From: Nansenia antarctica
Lineage: Eukaryota; Chordata; Actinopteri; Argentiniformes; Microstomatidae
Assembly (NCBI GenBank): GCA_963989245.1
Contig: OZ022342.1
Span: 42,402,479 to 42,466,478, forward strand
Reading direction: 5' to 3'
Length of the DNA stretch: 64,000 nt
Under the pieces are notes generated by a model, which saw only the letters and a list, made by a program, of their open reading frames with translations, made no database searches and was not told the DNA's origin. The translations under genes and the position numbers were made by a program. Positions 10,187 through 22,529 of this stretch are shown here, piece by piece; the first letter of the stretch is position 1, and each line of letters starts with the position of its first letter.

Positions 10187-10841
10187 GGTAGAGCAGCTGA
10201 GCAAGCTGTGCAAGGTTAACAACCTGCTGCTAAACCAGTCAAAGACCCAGGAAATCATCGTGGACTTCAGGAGGAAAAAATCTGAGGTCCAGCCCCTGCT
10301 CATCGACAGAGGGAGCGTGGAGAGAGTCTCAACCCTCCGATTCCTGGGGGTGCACATACAGGATGACCTGTCCTGGAAGAACAACACAGCAGCCATCATC
10401 AAGAAGGCACAACAGCGGCTCTTATTCCTGAGAGTCCTCAGGAAAGACCACATCGGACAGGAGATGCTGGTGGCCTTCTACCGCTGCGCAGTGGAGAGCA
10501 TCCTCCCCTACTGCATCTGCAACTGGTTCTCCAGCTGCACAGCCGCAGAGAGGAATGCGCTACAGAGAGTCGTGAGAACGGCCCAGAAGATCACCGGCGT
10601 CCCCCCTCCCCTCTCTGGAAGAGCTGTACAACACACGCTGCCTCAGGAAGGCCTCCAAGATCTCCAGAGACCCATCCCACCCTGGGTACGAACACTTTGC
10701 TCGGCTGCCCTCGAACAGGCGGTACAGGACCATGTTCGCAAGGACAAACAGACTGAAGCTCAGCTTCTACCCCAGGGCCATCCAGGCCCTGAACATAGCA
10801 AAGACCTAGGTTCTGGGCCCTGGACAGTCTGGACGGATTGA
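10122..10841 (+). pseudogene. LINE RT thumb and C-terminal region (copy 1)
   Basis: Continues the RT in another frame after the G-run frameshift: DEVEQLSKLCKVNNLLLN, IIVDFR, TLRFLGVHI and AQQRLLFLRVLR are typical L2/CR1 thumb motifs. Family similarity stops near 10610 in a C-rich run, and a third frame continues (RKASKISRDPSHPGY-like) up to about 10805. Identical segments lie at 13800-14519 and 17478-18197. Confidence 0.75.
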
Positions 10842-11987
10842 TGGCAGCTGCTGGATTGAAAATCAGGTGTAGTGCTGAGGCACAAATGTGTACATTTCAA
10901 GCCTGCAAACTGCGACACTTTAAATGAATGTGCAATAACACTATGTGCAATATGACAACCCTAGGGTACATAAGGTTGCAGAGAATAGGAAATGTTAGAA
11001 TAGGTATAGCATAGCATAGAGTACAGCAATAGGTTAGAATAGGTATAGCATAGCATAGAGTACAGCACAGTGTTTTATTTGTACAGTATAGTATAGTGGA
11101 TAGTGTACATAGCCTTTATTTATGTAAACCAGCTCCTTTCCCTTCTTGTTTTTTTAAAGTTTTTTTTTCTTTCCTAGCACCAGGGGAGCCCCCCCCCCCC
11201 AAAATTTCGTTGTTTGGTACCTGTACTATATCAATGACAATAAAGGGTCATTTAAGGGTTTAATCTGTATATGATATGCAACATGGTTTTCATGGAAAAA
11301 CATTAAAATTTCTGTATGTTCAGAAATGTCAATGATAATAAATGTGTTATAAACTAATTTGATTGACTTTGTTTGAATAAAATAAAATAAAACTATAAAA
11401 TAAAATAAAATAAAATAAAACTATATAATTTTGGGTTAAGGGTACCCCCAAGGGGGTAATGGCCGTTTTCTCAAAAATAGTTTTTTCTCATACTCTGAGC
11501 CAGAAATCTCCACTTCAGTAGCACTTACATACACCAAACTTTCCAGTTGTATTCCTATCTACATTCCGAGGTCTGCTATAGAGGGGTTTGTTAATATATC
11601 ATTCATAGCCTGATTTATGTAACAGTTACTCCTAAAAACATGGCAAAATGTTATAGAGGACCTTGACTCTAATATGACAACAAGATGAAACAAGAATTTT
11701 TAACCTGGCTTTATCCAATGTTCAGATTTCTGATTTTGAATGTTATGCAAATTAGCACATATTTCATTAGATAATGCCTAATTTGCATATTTAAACATAA
11801 TATTTCAGAAAACTTGTAACACAAAAAATGTTAGTCTTAATGTAAGTGATTAACTGGTGAAGTTTCATGGTGATATCTATTAGTTAATTTTTTTATCCTA
11901 TTAACTGGCTGTGTTGCGCCTGGCACAAAAACCCACATTTTCGACCCCTGAATTTACCGTGATCCAATAAATATTAAGACTAAGACT

Positions 11988-14926
11988 TTTAATATGTTAT
12001 TTGGTTGTCCCTAGGGATCACAAAAAAAACTTGAATGATTACTATTGCAATTTCCCCTGGGTTAAACCACAGATTGACTGGACTATTAGTGAGAAGACGC
12101 GAGGAGGCGGCCTCATTATATCTACGAAGGATAGCTGGTGCTTAAACACAAAAACTGTAAGTAGCCACTGCTCCCCAGACCTGGAATACTTGACTGTTAA
12201 ATGCCGACCCACATACCTCCCGAGGGAATTCAACGCAGTGTACATATCTGTTTACATTGCGCCCAACGCGGATGGTAGCTTAGCATTGGCGCGGCTACAT
12301 GACGTCATCAGTGGTGAACAGAGCGCGGACCCACAGGCAGTCCATATAATCGCCGGAGACTTTAATCATGCTGACCTGAAGGTAGTACTACCGAAGTTCT
12401 ATCAGCATGTTAAATGTGCAACAAGTGGAGAAAAAACACTGGATAAGGTATACACCAACATCAAGCTTGCTTACAAGGCTAGCTCATCTAGGCATGTCTG
12501 ACCATGTGTCAATCCTCCTGATCCCAGCCTACACTCCCATGAGGAAAAGTGCTCCCATCACCACTAAGACTGTCAGAACGTGGCCAGCAGGGTCCGCTCC
12601 ACTGCAGATCTGCCTGAATGACACCTCATGGCAGGAATATGAGCATGAGGACCTGGAACAGTTCACGTCGTCGGTTCTGAACCACATAGTGAACTGCACC
12701 AACTCAGTCACCGTGGACAAATGGGTCCGGGTCTACCCCAACACGAAGCCATGGATGACTGGGAAGGTCCAAAAACTGATCAATGAGAGGGACAACGCCT
12801 TAGCAGGGAAGGGCACACTGCTGTACAGCACCACCAGGGCTAACCTAAAGCGCGGCATCCGGGAGGCCAAGGCAGACCACAGAGAGAAGATTGAGGAATG
12901 CTTCCTGAGCAACGACTCCAGGCGGGTGTGGCAGGGGGTTCAGCACATGACAAACTTCAGAGCCAACAGGCTCACAGCCGCAGAGGACGACCCCCTGCTG
13001 GCGGAAAAGCTGAACTCCTTCTACGCCCGGTTCGACGAGGGGCGAACGGAGGTAACCACAACACAAACACCACTCTCTCCAGCTCTCAGCAGCCTCACCC
13101 TCACAGAGCATGAAGTGAGACGCGTGCTGAAGGTGGTGGACCCCAGGAAAGCCTCAGGGCCAGATGGCGTCCTGGGACGGGTGCTGAGGGACTGCGCCGA
13201 CCAGCTGGCCGGGGTTTTCACCAACATCTTCAACCAGTCCCTGTCCCAGGCCACCATCCCACCCTGCCTGAAAACCTCAACTATCATCCCAGTCCCGAAG
13301 AAAAGCACGGTGAGCTGCCTAAACGACTACCGCCCGGTGGCACTCACACCAATCATCATGAAGTGCTTCGAGAAACTAGTCCGGGCCCACATAGTCACAC
13401 GCCTCCCGCCCAACCTGGATCCATACCAGTTCGCCTACAGAGCCCACAGATCCACAGAGGACGCCATCGCGACGACTCTCCACTCCACTCTATCCCACCT
13501 GGAGAGGGGAAACAGCTACGCGAGACTGCTCTTTGTGGACTTCAGCTCTGCCTTCAACACCATCCTTCCAGACAGGCTAGTGACCAAACTACTAGACCTG
13601 GGACTATCACACTCTATATGTGCATGGATCAAGGACTTCCTGTCCGACCGCCCCCAGAGGGTGCGGGTGGGCTCCCACACCTCCACAGCCCTCAGACTCA
13701 GCACTGGGTCCCCCCAGGGCTGCGTGCTAAGCCCCATCCTCTACAACCTCTACACCTACGACTTCACCCCCGTCCACCCCAGCAACTCCATCGTAAAGTT
13801 TGCAGACGACACCACCGTGGTGGGCTGCATCTCGGGGGGGGGACGAGGCGGCGTACAGGGATGAGGTAGAGCAGCTGAGCAAGCTGTGCAAGGTTAACAA
13901 CCTGCTGCTAAACCAGTCAAAGACCCAGGAAATCATCGTGGACTTCAGGAGGAAAAAATCTGAGGTCCAGCCCCTGCTCATCGACAGAGGGAGCGTGGAG
14001 AGAGTCTCAACCCTCCGATTCCTGGGGGTGCACATACAGGATGACCTGTCCTGGAAGAACAACACAGCAGCCATCATCAAGAAGGCACAACAGCGGCTCT
14101 TATTCCTGAGAGTCCTCAGGAAAGACCACATCGGACAGGAGATGCTGGTGGCCTTCTACCGCTGCGCAGTGGAGAGCATCCTCCCCTACTGCATCTGCAA
14201 CTGGTTCTCCAGCTGCACAGCCGCAGAGAGGAATGCGCTACAGAGAGTCGTGAGAACGGCCCAGAAGATCACCGGCGTCCCCCCTCCCCTCTCTGGAAGA
14301 GCTGTACAACACACGCTGCCTCAGGAAGGCCTCCAAGATCTCCAGAGACCCATCCCACCCTGGGTACGAACACTTTGCTCGGCTGCCCTCGAACAGGCGG
14401 TACAGGACCATGTTCGCAAGGACAAACAGACTGAAGCTCAGCTTCTACCCCAGGGCCATCCAGGCCCTGAACATAGCAAAGACCTAGGTTCTGGGCCCTG
14501 GACAGTCTGGACGGATTGATGGCAGCTGCTGGATTGAAAATCAGGTGTAGTGCTGAGGCACAAATGTGTACATTTCAAGCCTGCAAACTGCGACACTTTA
14601 AATGAATGTGCAATAACACTATGTGCAATATGACAACCCTAGGGTACATAAGGTTGCAGAGAATAGGAAATGTTAGAATAGGTATAGCATAGCATAGAGT
14701 ACAGCAATAGGTTAGAATAGGTATAGCATAGCATAGAGTACAGCACAGTGTTTTATTTGTACAGTATAGTATAGTGGATAGTGTACATAGCCTTTATTTA
14801 TGTAAACCAGCTCCTTTCCCTTCTTGTTTTTTTAAAGTTTTTTTTTCTTTCCTAGCACCAGGGGAGCCCCCCCCCCCCAAAATTTCGTTGTTTGGTACCT
14901 GTACTATATCAATGACAATAAAGGGT
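11988..14926 (+). mobile_element. L2-clade LINE, tandem copy 2
   Basis: Looks identical to copy 1 over the whole unit, with the same frameshifts, and is also cut off before the microsatellite tail. Confidence 0.85.
12407..13864 (+). pseudogene. LINE reverse transcriptase (copy 2)
   Basis: The same 485-codon RT segment as in copy 1, with the same FADD motif and the same loss of frame in the G run. Confidence 0.85.
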
Positions 14927-15665
14927 CATTTAAGGGTTTAATCTGTATATGATATGCAACATGGTTTTCATGGAAAAACATTAAAATTTCTGTATGTTCA
15001 GAAATGTCAATGATAATAAATGTGTTATAAACTAATTTGATTGACTTTGTTTGAATAAAATAAAATAAAACTATAAAATAAAATAAAATAAAATAAAACT
15101 ATATAATTTTGGGTTAAGGGTACCCCCAAGGGGGTAATGGCCGTTTTCTCAAAAATAGTTTTTTCTCATACTCTGAGCCAGAAATCTCCACTTCAGTAGC
15201 ACTTACATACACCAAACTTTCCAGTTGTATTCCTATCTACATTCCGAGGTCTGCTATAGAGGGGTTTGTTAATATATCATTCATAGCCTGATTTATGTAA
15301 CAGTTACTCCTAAAAACATGGCAAAATGTTATAGAGGACCTTGACTCTAATATGACAACAAGATGAAACAAGAATTTTTAACCTGGCTTTATCCAATGTT
15401 CAGATTTCTGATTTTGAATGTTATGCAAATTAGCACATATTTCATTAGATAATGCCTAATTTGCATATTTAAACATAATATTTCAGAAAACTTGTAACAC
15501 AAAAAATGTTAGTCTTAATGTAAGTGATTAACTGGTGAAGTTTCATGGTGATATCTATTAGTTAATTTTTTTATCCTATTAACTGGCTGTGTTGCGCCTG
15601 GCACAAAAACCCACATTTTCGACCCCTGAATTTACCGTGATCCAATAAATATTAAGACTAAGACT

Positions 15666-18622
15666 TTTAATATGTTATTTGGTTGTCCCTAGGGATCACA
15701 AAAAAAACTTGAATGATTACTATTGCAATTTCCCCTGGGTTAAACCACAGATTGACTGGACTATTAGTGAGAAGACGCGAGGAGGCGGCCTCATTATATC
15801 TACGAAGGATAGCTGGTGCTTAAACACAAAAACTGTAAGTAGCCACTGCTCCCCAGACCTGGAATACTTGACTGTTAAATGCCGACCCACATACCTCCCG
15901 AGGGAATTCAACGCAGTGTACATATCTGTTTACATTGCGCCCAACGCGGATGGTAGCTTAGCATTGGCGCGGCTACATGACGTCATCAGTGGTGAACAGA
16001 GCGCGGACCCACAGGCAGTCCATATAATCGCCGGAGACTTTAATCATGCTGACCTGAAGGTAGTACTACCGAAGTTCTATCAGCATGTTAAATGTGCAAC
16101 AAGTGGAGAAAAAACACTGGATAAGGTATACACCAACATCAAGCTTGCTTACAAGGCTAGCTCATCTAGGCATGTCTGACCATGTGTCAATCCTCCTGAT
16201 CCCAGCCTACACTCCCATGAGGAAAAGTGCTCCCATCACCACTAAGACTGTCAGAACGTGGCCAGCAGGGTCCGCTCCACTGCAGATCTGCCTGAATGAC
16301 ACCTCATGGCAGGAATATGAGCATGAGGACCTGGAACAGTTCACGTCGTCGGTTCTGAACCACATAGTGAACTGCACCAACTCAGTCACCGTGGACAAAT
16401 GGGTCCGGGTCTACCCCAACACGAAGCCATGGATGACTGGGAAGGTCCAAAAACTGATCAATGAGAGGGACAACGCCTTAGCAGGGAAGGGCACACTGCT
16501 GTACAGCACCACCAGGGCTAACCTAAAGCGCGGCATCCGGGAGGCCAAGGCAGACCACAGAGAGAAGATTGAGGAATGCTTCCTGAGCAACGACTCCAGG
16601 CGGGTGTGGCAGGGGGTTCAGCACATGACAAACTTCAGAGCCAACAGGCTCACAGCCGCAGAGGACGACCCCCTGCTGGCGGAAAAGCTGAACTCCTTCT
16701 ACGCCCGGTTCGACGAGGGGCGAACGGAGGTAACCACAACACAAACACCACTCTCTCCAGCTCTCAGCAGCCTCACCCTCACAGAGCATGAAGTGAGACG
16801 CGTGCTGAAGGTGGTGGACCCCAGGAAAGCCTCAGGGCCAGATGGCGTCCTGGGACGGGTGCTGAGGGACTGCGCCGACCAGCTGGCCGGGGTTTTCACC
16901 AACATCTTCAACCAGTCCCTGTCCCAGGCCACCATCCCACCCTGCCTGAAAACCTCAACTATCATCCCAGTCCCGAAGAAAAGCACGGTGAGCTGCCTAA
17001 ACGACTACCGCCCGGTGGCACTCACACCAATCATCATGAAGTGCTTCGAGAAACTAGTCCGGGCCCACATAGTCACACGCCTCCCGCCCAACCTGGATCC
17101 ATACCAGTTCGCCTACAGAGCCCACAGATCCACAGAGGACGCCATCGCGACGACTCTCCACTCCACTCTATCCCACCTGGAGAGGGGAAACAGCTACGCG
17201 AGACTGCTCTTTGTGGACTTCAGCTCTGCCTTCAACACCATCCTTCCAGACAGGCTAGTGACCAAACTACTAGACCTGGGACTATCACACTCTATATGTG
17301 CATGGATCAAGGACTTCCTGTCCGACCGCCCCCAGAGGGTGCGGGTGGGCTCCCACACCTCCACAGCCCTCAGACTCAGCACTGGGTCCCCCCAGGGCTG
17401 CGTGCTAAGCCCCATCCTCTACAACCTCTACACCTACGACTTCACCCCCGTCCACCCCAGCAACTCCATCGTAAAGTTTGCAGACGACACCACCGTGGTG
17501 GGCTGCATCTCGGGGGGGGGACGAGGCGGCGTACAGGGATGAGGTAGAGCAGCTGAGCAAGCTGTGCAAGGTTAACAACCTGCTGCTAAACCAGTCAAAG
17601 ACCCAGGAAATCATCGTGGACTTCAGGAGGAAAAAATCTGAGGTCCAGCCCCTGCTCATCGACAGAGGGAGCGTGGAGAGAGTCTCAACCCTCCGATTCC
17701 TGGGGGTGCACATACAGGATGACCTGTCCTGGAAGAACAACACAGCAGCCATCATCAAGAAGGCACAACAGCGGCTCTTATTCCTGAGAGTCCTCAGGAA
17801 AGACCACATCGGACAGGAGATGCTGGTGGCCTTCTACCGCTGCGCAGTGGAGAGCATCCTCCCCTACTGCATCTGCAACTGGTTCTCCAGCTGCACAGCC
17901 GCAGAGAGGAATGCGCTACAGAGAGTCGTGAGAACGGCCCAGAAGATCACCGGCGTCCCCCCTCCCCTCTCTGGAAGAGCTGTACAACACACGCTGCCTC
18001 AGGAAGGCCTCCAAGATCTCCAGAGACCCATCCCACCCTGGGTACGAACACTTTGCTCGGCTGCCCTCGAACAGGCGGTACAGGACCATGTTCGCAAGGA
18101 CAAACAGACTGAAGCTCAGCTTCTACCCCAGGGCCATCCAGGCCCTGAACATAGCAAAGACCTAGGTTCTGGGCCCTGGACAGTCTGGACGGATTGATGG
18201 CAGCTGCTGGATTGAAAATCAGGTGTAGTGCTGAGGCACAAATGTGTACATTTCAAGCCTGCAAACTGCGACACTTTAAATGAATGTGCAATAACACTAT
18301 GTGCAATATGACAACCCTAGGGTACATAAGGTTGCAGAGAATAGGAAATGTTAGAATAGGTATAGCATAGCATAGAGTACAGCAATAGGTTAGAATAGGT
18401 ATAGCATAGCATAGAGTACAGCACAGTGTTTTATTTGTACAGTATAGTATAGTGGATAGTGTACATAGCCTTTATTTATGTAAACCAGCTCCTTTCCCTT
18501 CTTGTTTTTTTAAAGTTTTTTTTTCTTTCCTAGCACCAGGGGAGCCCCCCCCCCCCAAAATTTCGTTGTTTGGTACCTGTACTATATCAATGACAATAAA
18601 GACCATTCATTCATTCATTCAA
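15666..18622 (+). mobile_element. L2-clade LINE, tandem copy 3, with intact 3' tail
   Basis: Looks identical to copies 1 and 2 but keeps the natural 3' end: AATAAAGACC followed by ATTCATTCATTC (18603-18620). This identifies it as carrying the original downstream junction. Confidence 0.85.
16085..17542 (+). pseudogene. LINE reverse transcriptase (copy 3)
   Basis: Same 485-codon RT segment and same lesions as copies 1 and 2. Confidence 0.85.
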
Positions 18623-19179
18623 TCCCAGGAATCGTCAGATCGTCAGATCATTCCGAACACAGCATCAGTGTGACATCTTGCCGAAACCTTGTGAGTGTGC
18701 ATGCGTCGCACAGCGCACAAGGCTTGGCTTGAAAGTGGTTGAAACCAGAAGCACATGAGAATTATTATTTCCTATCCAATTGATGAATCTATTACACACA
18801 CATGGCTCTCCGAATTGTTTCAGCAGCTGTATGAAAGAATAAAAAATATATTTGACACTTAGCCCTTAGCAACGGCTGTTGACAACAAGACTTGTACGTC
18901 CGCAAATGCGTCCCCCTTGCTCCAACACTGACTGCTATGATTCCTGCTGCCCACCACCAAACTAAAAGTGGACAAGACTAACTTCAGTGAGATATCTATC
19001 TAGCTGGCTAGCGAGAAAAGCAACTGTGTGGGATGTACAAATCATTTACATATTGAGGAGTGCGTGTCAACACTTGTCATTGTTTTAATTCAGTCAAGTA
19101 CGATGGCCTGCTATATGGCCGTGGGGATGGCGCCCTCATGCGTTCATCAGTTAGTATCAGTTATTTAATTTCTGTACCC
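18623..19179. other. Flank of the triplication, nothing recognised
   Basis: Mixed-composition non-coding DNA. No ORF, RNA gene or repeat structure that I can support. Confidence 0.4.
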
Positions 19180-20004
19180 TGCCACACCCAGCCCACACAG
19201 AGACCAAACAGAACACCACTCAATTTCTATAATTTGAATATCTTTCAGTTGTTTTTAATTGCCCCCCTCGAATCCTCTTCATAATTTTATACAGACCACC
19301 CCAATACTCTACAATCTTTTTCAGCCTCTCTCCATCATTACTACTGAATTTAATGGTTTACTCATTGCTGGGGATTTCAATATTCATGTAAATAATGTAG
19401 AGGACACCAGAGCCAAATAACTCTCTGTCCTTTTAGATGTTATTGAACTTCAACAACATGTGAAACTCCTGACTCACAATCGAGGTCATACTCTGTCACC
19501 AAAGGCCTAGATATTTCAAATATTATTGTAACTGACATTGCCCTATCTGACCATTTTTGTATATATTTTCCCTGTTATTCAAACTATGACTGAAACTATT
19601 TCTAAACGACATATAAATGAAAACACTAACGCACTGTTCATCAAGGCCTTTTTCCTAGCCCCCCCCAAAACAATTTCAACTTAAAAATCACAAAAATCAT
19701 TGATGGTATTGCACCCTTAAGGTCCAAACACATCGATGGTAAACAAAAAGCTCCCTGGAGAACTGCCCCATCCGTAAAGACCCACAAAAGAGAATGTCAC
19801 AAAGCAGAACGCAGATGGAGAAAAACAAACCTTCAAGTGCACTATGATATCTATAAAGAGAATTTTCTAAATTATAACTTAGTAAGAATAAGAAGCGCCA
19901 AGATCTAAGATCATAAACAATAATATCAATAACGCCTGCATCCTTTTCAAAACTGTTGACAGACTAACAAATCCCCCAACACCCATTTCTCAGGAATTTC
20001 ACTC
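19180..20004 (+). pseudogene. Degenerate LINE, endonuclease and linker part (Rex1/CR1-like)
   Basis: Conceptual translation shows IYRPPQ (about 19290), LIAGDFNIHV (about 19360-19390), then ALSDHF (about 19540) and a basic linker containing APWRTAP and KRECHKAERRWRK (about 19750-19840), all typical of jockey-superfamily LINEs in fish. Multiple stops and frameshifts. It ends near 20004, where a gypsy fragment begins. The matching RT C-terminus lies at 21355-21958, so the central RT is gone. Confidence 0.65.
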
Positions 20005-20930
20005 GACTAGTAAATGCAATGAGATTGCATCGGGGACTAACCGCCGCCCGAACACTATGCTTTTCCCCCCTGTATCGAATTTTGATAGAGACTACTAGAT
20101 ACTCGTGAATATCCCCATGCACACACTTCACCAAAACCCTCGATGCCTCTAACAATGCCCCGGGTCGAACCAGGCGTTGATGGATCATGGTTTGTAGGCA
20201 ACCAGAATCCAGCAGCGCCTGGTGCGTCTCGCGCTGTACCCTTACCAGGATGCAAAACACCTGTCCTGGACTAGGGTGAGGGGTCGGACGGCCGACGACG
20301 CGGACAACCTGCCCCACCTCCATCACGGGGCAATCCTAGCGGATCTGGCCAGGCTGCCCGCACCACCAGCACCCCTCCTCTACCGTTCGCGGGGCCGTCT
20401 GCGGGGTGAAGGCTGGCCGCCCGTATGTGTCCCTCCTCCCCTGGTGGCCCACCCTGTCCTCGGGGCAGGCGTCGGCTGCTCCCACCGCGGCTCCATCCCT
20501 GACCCGGAGCCGGTGCCCGGGGAAGGTGGTTTTCTGCGAGGGCAATGGTGGCGGCGATGTCGGTGGGCCGGTGGTATGCGACACAAGCGGAGCTTCTCGC
20601 CGGCAGGCCCTCAATGAATCGCTGGAGGACCAGCAGCTCCATCACCTGGGGCAGCAGCTGGGGAGCCCAGATGTCGTCCGGCCACCCAGCCGCCCTCGCC
20701 ACCCCCTCAAATGTGGCGAGGAAGGTCTCCGGGTCGTCCTGCTCCCCCATCTTTTGAGGACGGATCCGGGGCCGGTCGCCTGCCCCACGCTCCGCCTCTT
20801 GTCTCTGGAGGAGCTCCCGGAACATGGCCCGGTCCTCGGTCTGGCCCGGCGCCATCTCCAGGAACATTTGCTGCTGTTGCTGCTGCATTTGGGCCAGGTG
20901 CGCCACCACCTGGCCTATCGGTGACTCCAT
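20005..20930 (-). pseudogene. Ty3/gypsy Gag and protease remnant
   Basis: From ATG at 20930 the minus strand reads a Gln-rich N-terminus, then the gypsy Gag signature KMGEQDDPETFLATFE and a Pro/Gly/Arg-rich region, as in GC-rich vertebrate gypsy Gags. Part of the capsid is missing, since ETFLATFE is soon followed by the RFIEGLP segment. A second frame (20326 down to about 20005) gives a retropepsin segment with the active-site DSG in ALLDSGCLQT. Reverse transcriptase, integrase and 3' LTR are absent. Its GC content contrasts sharply with the surrounding AT-rich LINE. Confidence 0.7.
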
Positions 20931-20970
20931 CCCCCCTTTTGGACTGCCGACTCTCCACTACTGTGCCTCA

Positions 20971-20982
20971 CGTTGAGCGCCA
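20971..20982 (-). promoter_or_regulatory. Primer-binding site of the gypsy remnant
   Basis: Reading the minus strand, the LTR ends in CTACA, then comes a 2-nt spacer and TGGCGCTCAACG. The 2-nt spacing is the same as in the first gypsy element. Confidence 0.5.
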
Positions 20983-20984
20983 GA

Positions 20985-21354
20985 TGTAGCAGATTCAGGC
21001 ACAGAGGGAGGTCGACATGGAGGTTTGGGTCAGGGGACTGCCCGTTTATTTAACTGTCCCGACACAGGACAAATAATAGTTATAATTATTATAATAATTG
21101 TAATAAAATAATAATTTGCAGCGATTTCAAGTCGTTCAACTCTTCTCGCCGTTGCAGCGTTTCTGCTCTGGCTCTTTCAGCCCCACAGTCTGCTCACGCC
21201 TCGCTCGCCCGTCACTGCCTCCAGGGAACAAACACACACACAGGTTAAAAAGACCATTTGGGATGATGAGTCTGCTTGAAGACACCTGCGTCAATCAGCT
21301 CCACCATCCCCACTCCACCACAGTCTGTCTCCACCTGCAGGCCAGAACGCGCCA
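20985..21354 (-). repeat. Probable LTR of the gypsy remnant
   Basis: Lies between the PBS and the point where LINE coding sequence resumes (about 21355). On the minus strand it would run TGGCGCG...GCTACA, about 370 bp. The outer edge is inferred from the LINE reading frame, not from a second LTR. Confidence 0.45.
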
Positions 21355-21958
21355 TGCTCTCCACACAGGCCTATCTAAAGGGGCTGTTCGTAAGCTGCAG
21401 CTCATCCAAAACACCGCTGCCAGTGTCATAACGAAAACTAGGTCAAAGTTTGAACACATTACACCAATCCTGAGATCCCTACACTGGCTACCAGTCTCTC
21501 AGAGAGTTGAATTCAAAGTACTCCTAATAGCATAAAATCACAAAATGATCTTAGATCAAAATACATATCAGATCTCCTCCCACCCTATATTCCCGCAAGG
21601 CCCCTAAAGTCAGCTGAGACTAATCAGCTAATCATTCCAAGAGTGAAAACAAAACACAGTGCAGCACCTTTCAGTCATGCTGCTGCATGCTCCTGGAACA
21701 AACTCCCTAAAGAAATCAAACCTGTTTTTAATGTTTTGCAGCAGTTATGATTAAACACAAACACTTCTATATGTCTTTTATCCATTAACTATTATCTTAT
21801 TAAATGTTTTAGCTATTTACGTCTTATATTTGCTTTTATTCATTGTCGTTTTTATTTTCTTACTATGCTCCTCTTGCTGTATTTTTTATTAATGTATGTC
21901 AAGCACATTGAATTGCCCGTGTTGTATGAAAGCTATACAAATACACTTGCCTTGCCTT
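21355..21958 (+). pseudogene. LINE reverse transcriptase C-terminus and 3' end (Rex1-like)
   Basis: The frame reads TGLSKGAVRKLQLIQN, then HITPILRSLHWLPV (about 21450-21495) and, after a stop, SDLLPPY and WNKLP, the classic C-terminus of CR1/Rex1-type fish LINEs. The 3' end at 21935-21960 is AAATACACTTGCCTTGCC, the usual TTGCC-type tail. It belongs with the endonuclease part at 19180-20004. Confidence 0.7.
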
Positions 21959-22529
21959 GCCTTCAATAAGAACAAATATACATTTTATTCTCAAAATGTG
22001 AATTTCCTCCTGCAGATTATCTACAATTTTAAAGTATTTCAGTATTTACAATTCAGACCTATGCTTGCACTCTATAAGAAACATAAAAAATCGTATTTGC
22101 TAAACATGTTCCACTTTGGAAAGATTTCTTTTTTGTTGCTAATTTAATGATTTTATTCAACAAAGAGATATTCGTGTCTCGGATCTATGTGTGTTGGATC
22201 AAATAAAAGTTTAAATAAATTGTGTGTGTGTGTATGTTTGTGTGTAACCAGCGTTCTTGTTTTTACACCAAGGTCATATGCATAGGACTTCAGGGGGAAT
22301 CCTTCCCCAGGATTTATTTTTTATTTTTTTAATAATTTTTTTACTCTGAAATATTGACTGAGTGGATCAATTTGTTAATGCCCCTCACCAAACTAACAAG
22401 CTTTCTCAATGCAATTCGATCATATGAATAATTTGATAGATTTGATTAATTTATCGTATTCGTTGTTAACCATGAGCGTCTCTCTTTCATACGTTTCATG
22501 TCCCGTCACAAATTTGCAGGTAGGTTACT
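21959..22529. other. AT-rich stretch with a short GT microsatellite
   Basis: No recognisable coding sequence; a short (GT)n run lies at about 22221-22250. The ORF at 21896-22147 looks like chance. Confidence 0.4.

Larger units (their letters stand above)
8310..11248 (+). mobile_element. L2-clade LINE, 5'-truncated, tandem copy 1
   Basis: A non-LTR retrotransposon remnant: the C-terminal part of an endonuclease (AGDFNHAD), then a reverse transcriptase with FADD, then a 3' UTR. L2-like assignment rests on RT motifs and on the short microsatellite (ATTC)n 3' tail kept by copy 3. It is broken by frameshifts near 8800, in the G-run near 10157-10165 and in the C-rich run near 10600. Confidence 0.85.
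7571..18601 (+). repeat. Tandem triplication, 3,678-bp unit (flank + truncated L2 LINE)
   Basis: The units start at 7571, 11249 and 14927. Each holds about 740 bp of AT-rich sequence followed by a 5'-truncated LINE. The three copies look identical to me, including homopolymer lengths and the same three frameshifts. Copies one and two end abruptly after the AATAAAG near the LINE 3' end and jump to the unit start. Only the third keeps the natural (ATTC)n tail at 18603-18620, so the duplication happened after a single LINE insertion. It could be a real recent expansion or an assembly artefact. Confidence 0.9.

Noticed and set aside
20222..20989. Several GC-rich plus-strand ORFs
   Set aside because: Shadow frames of the minus-strand gypsy Gag, which has the recognisable motifs.
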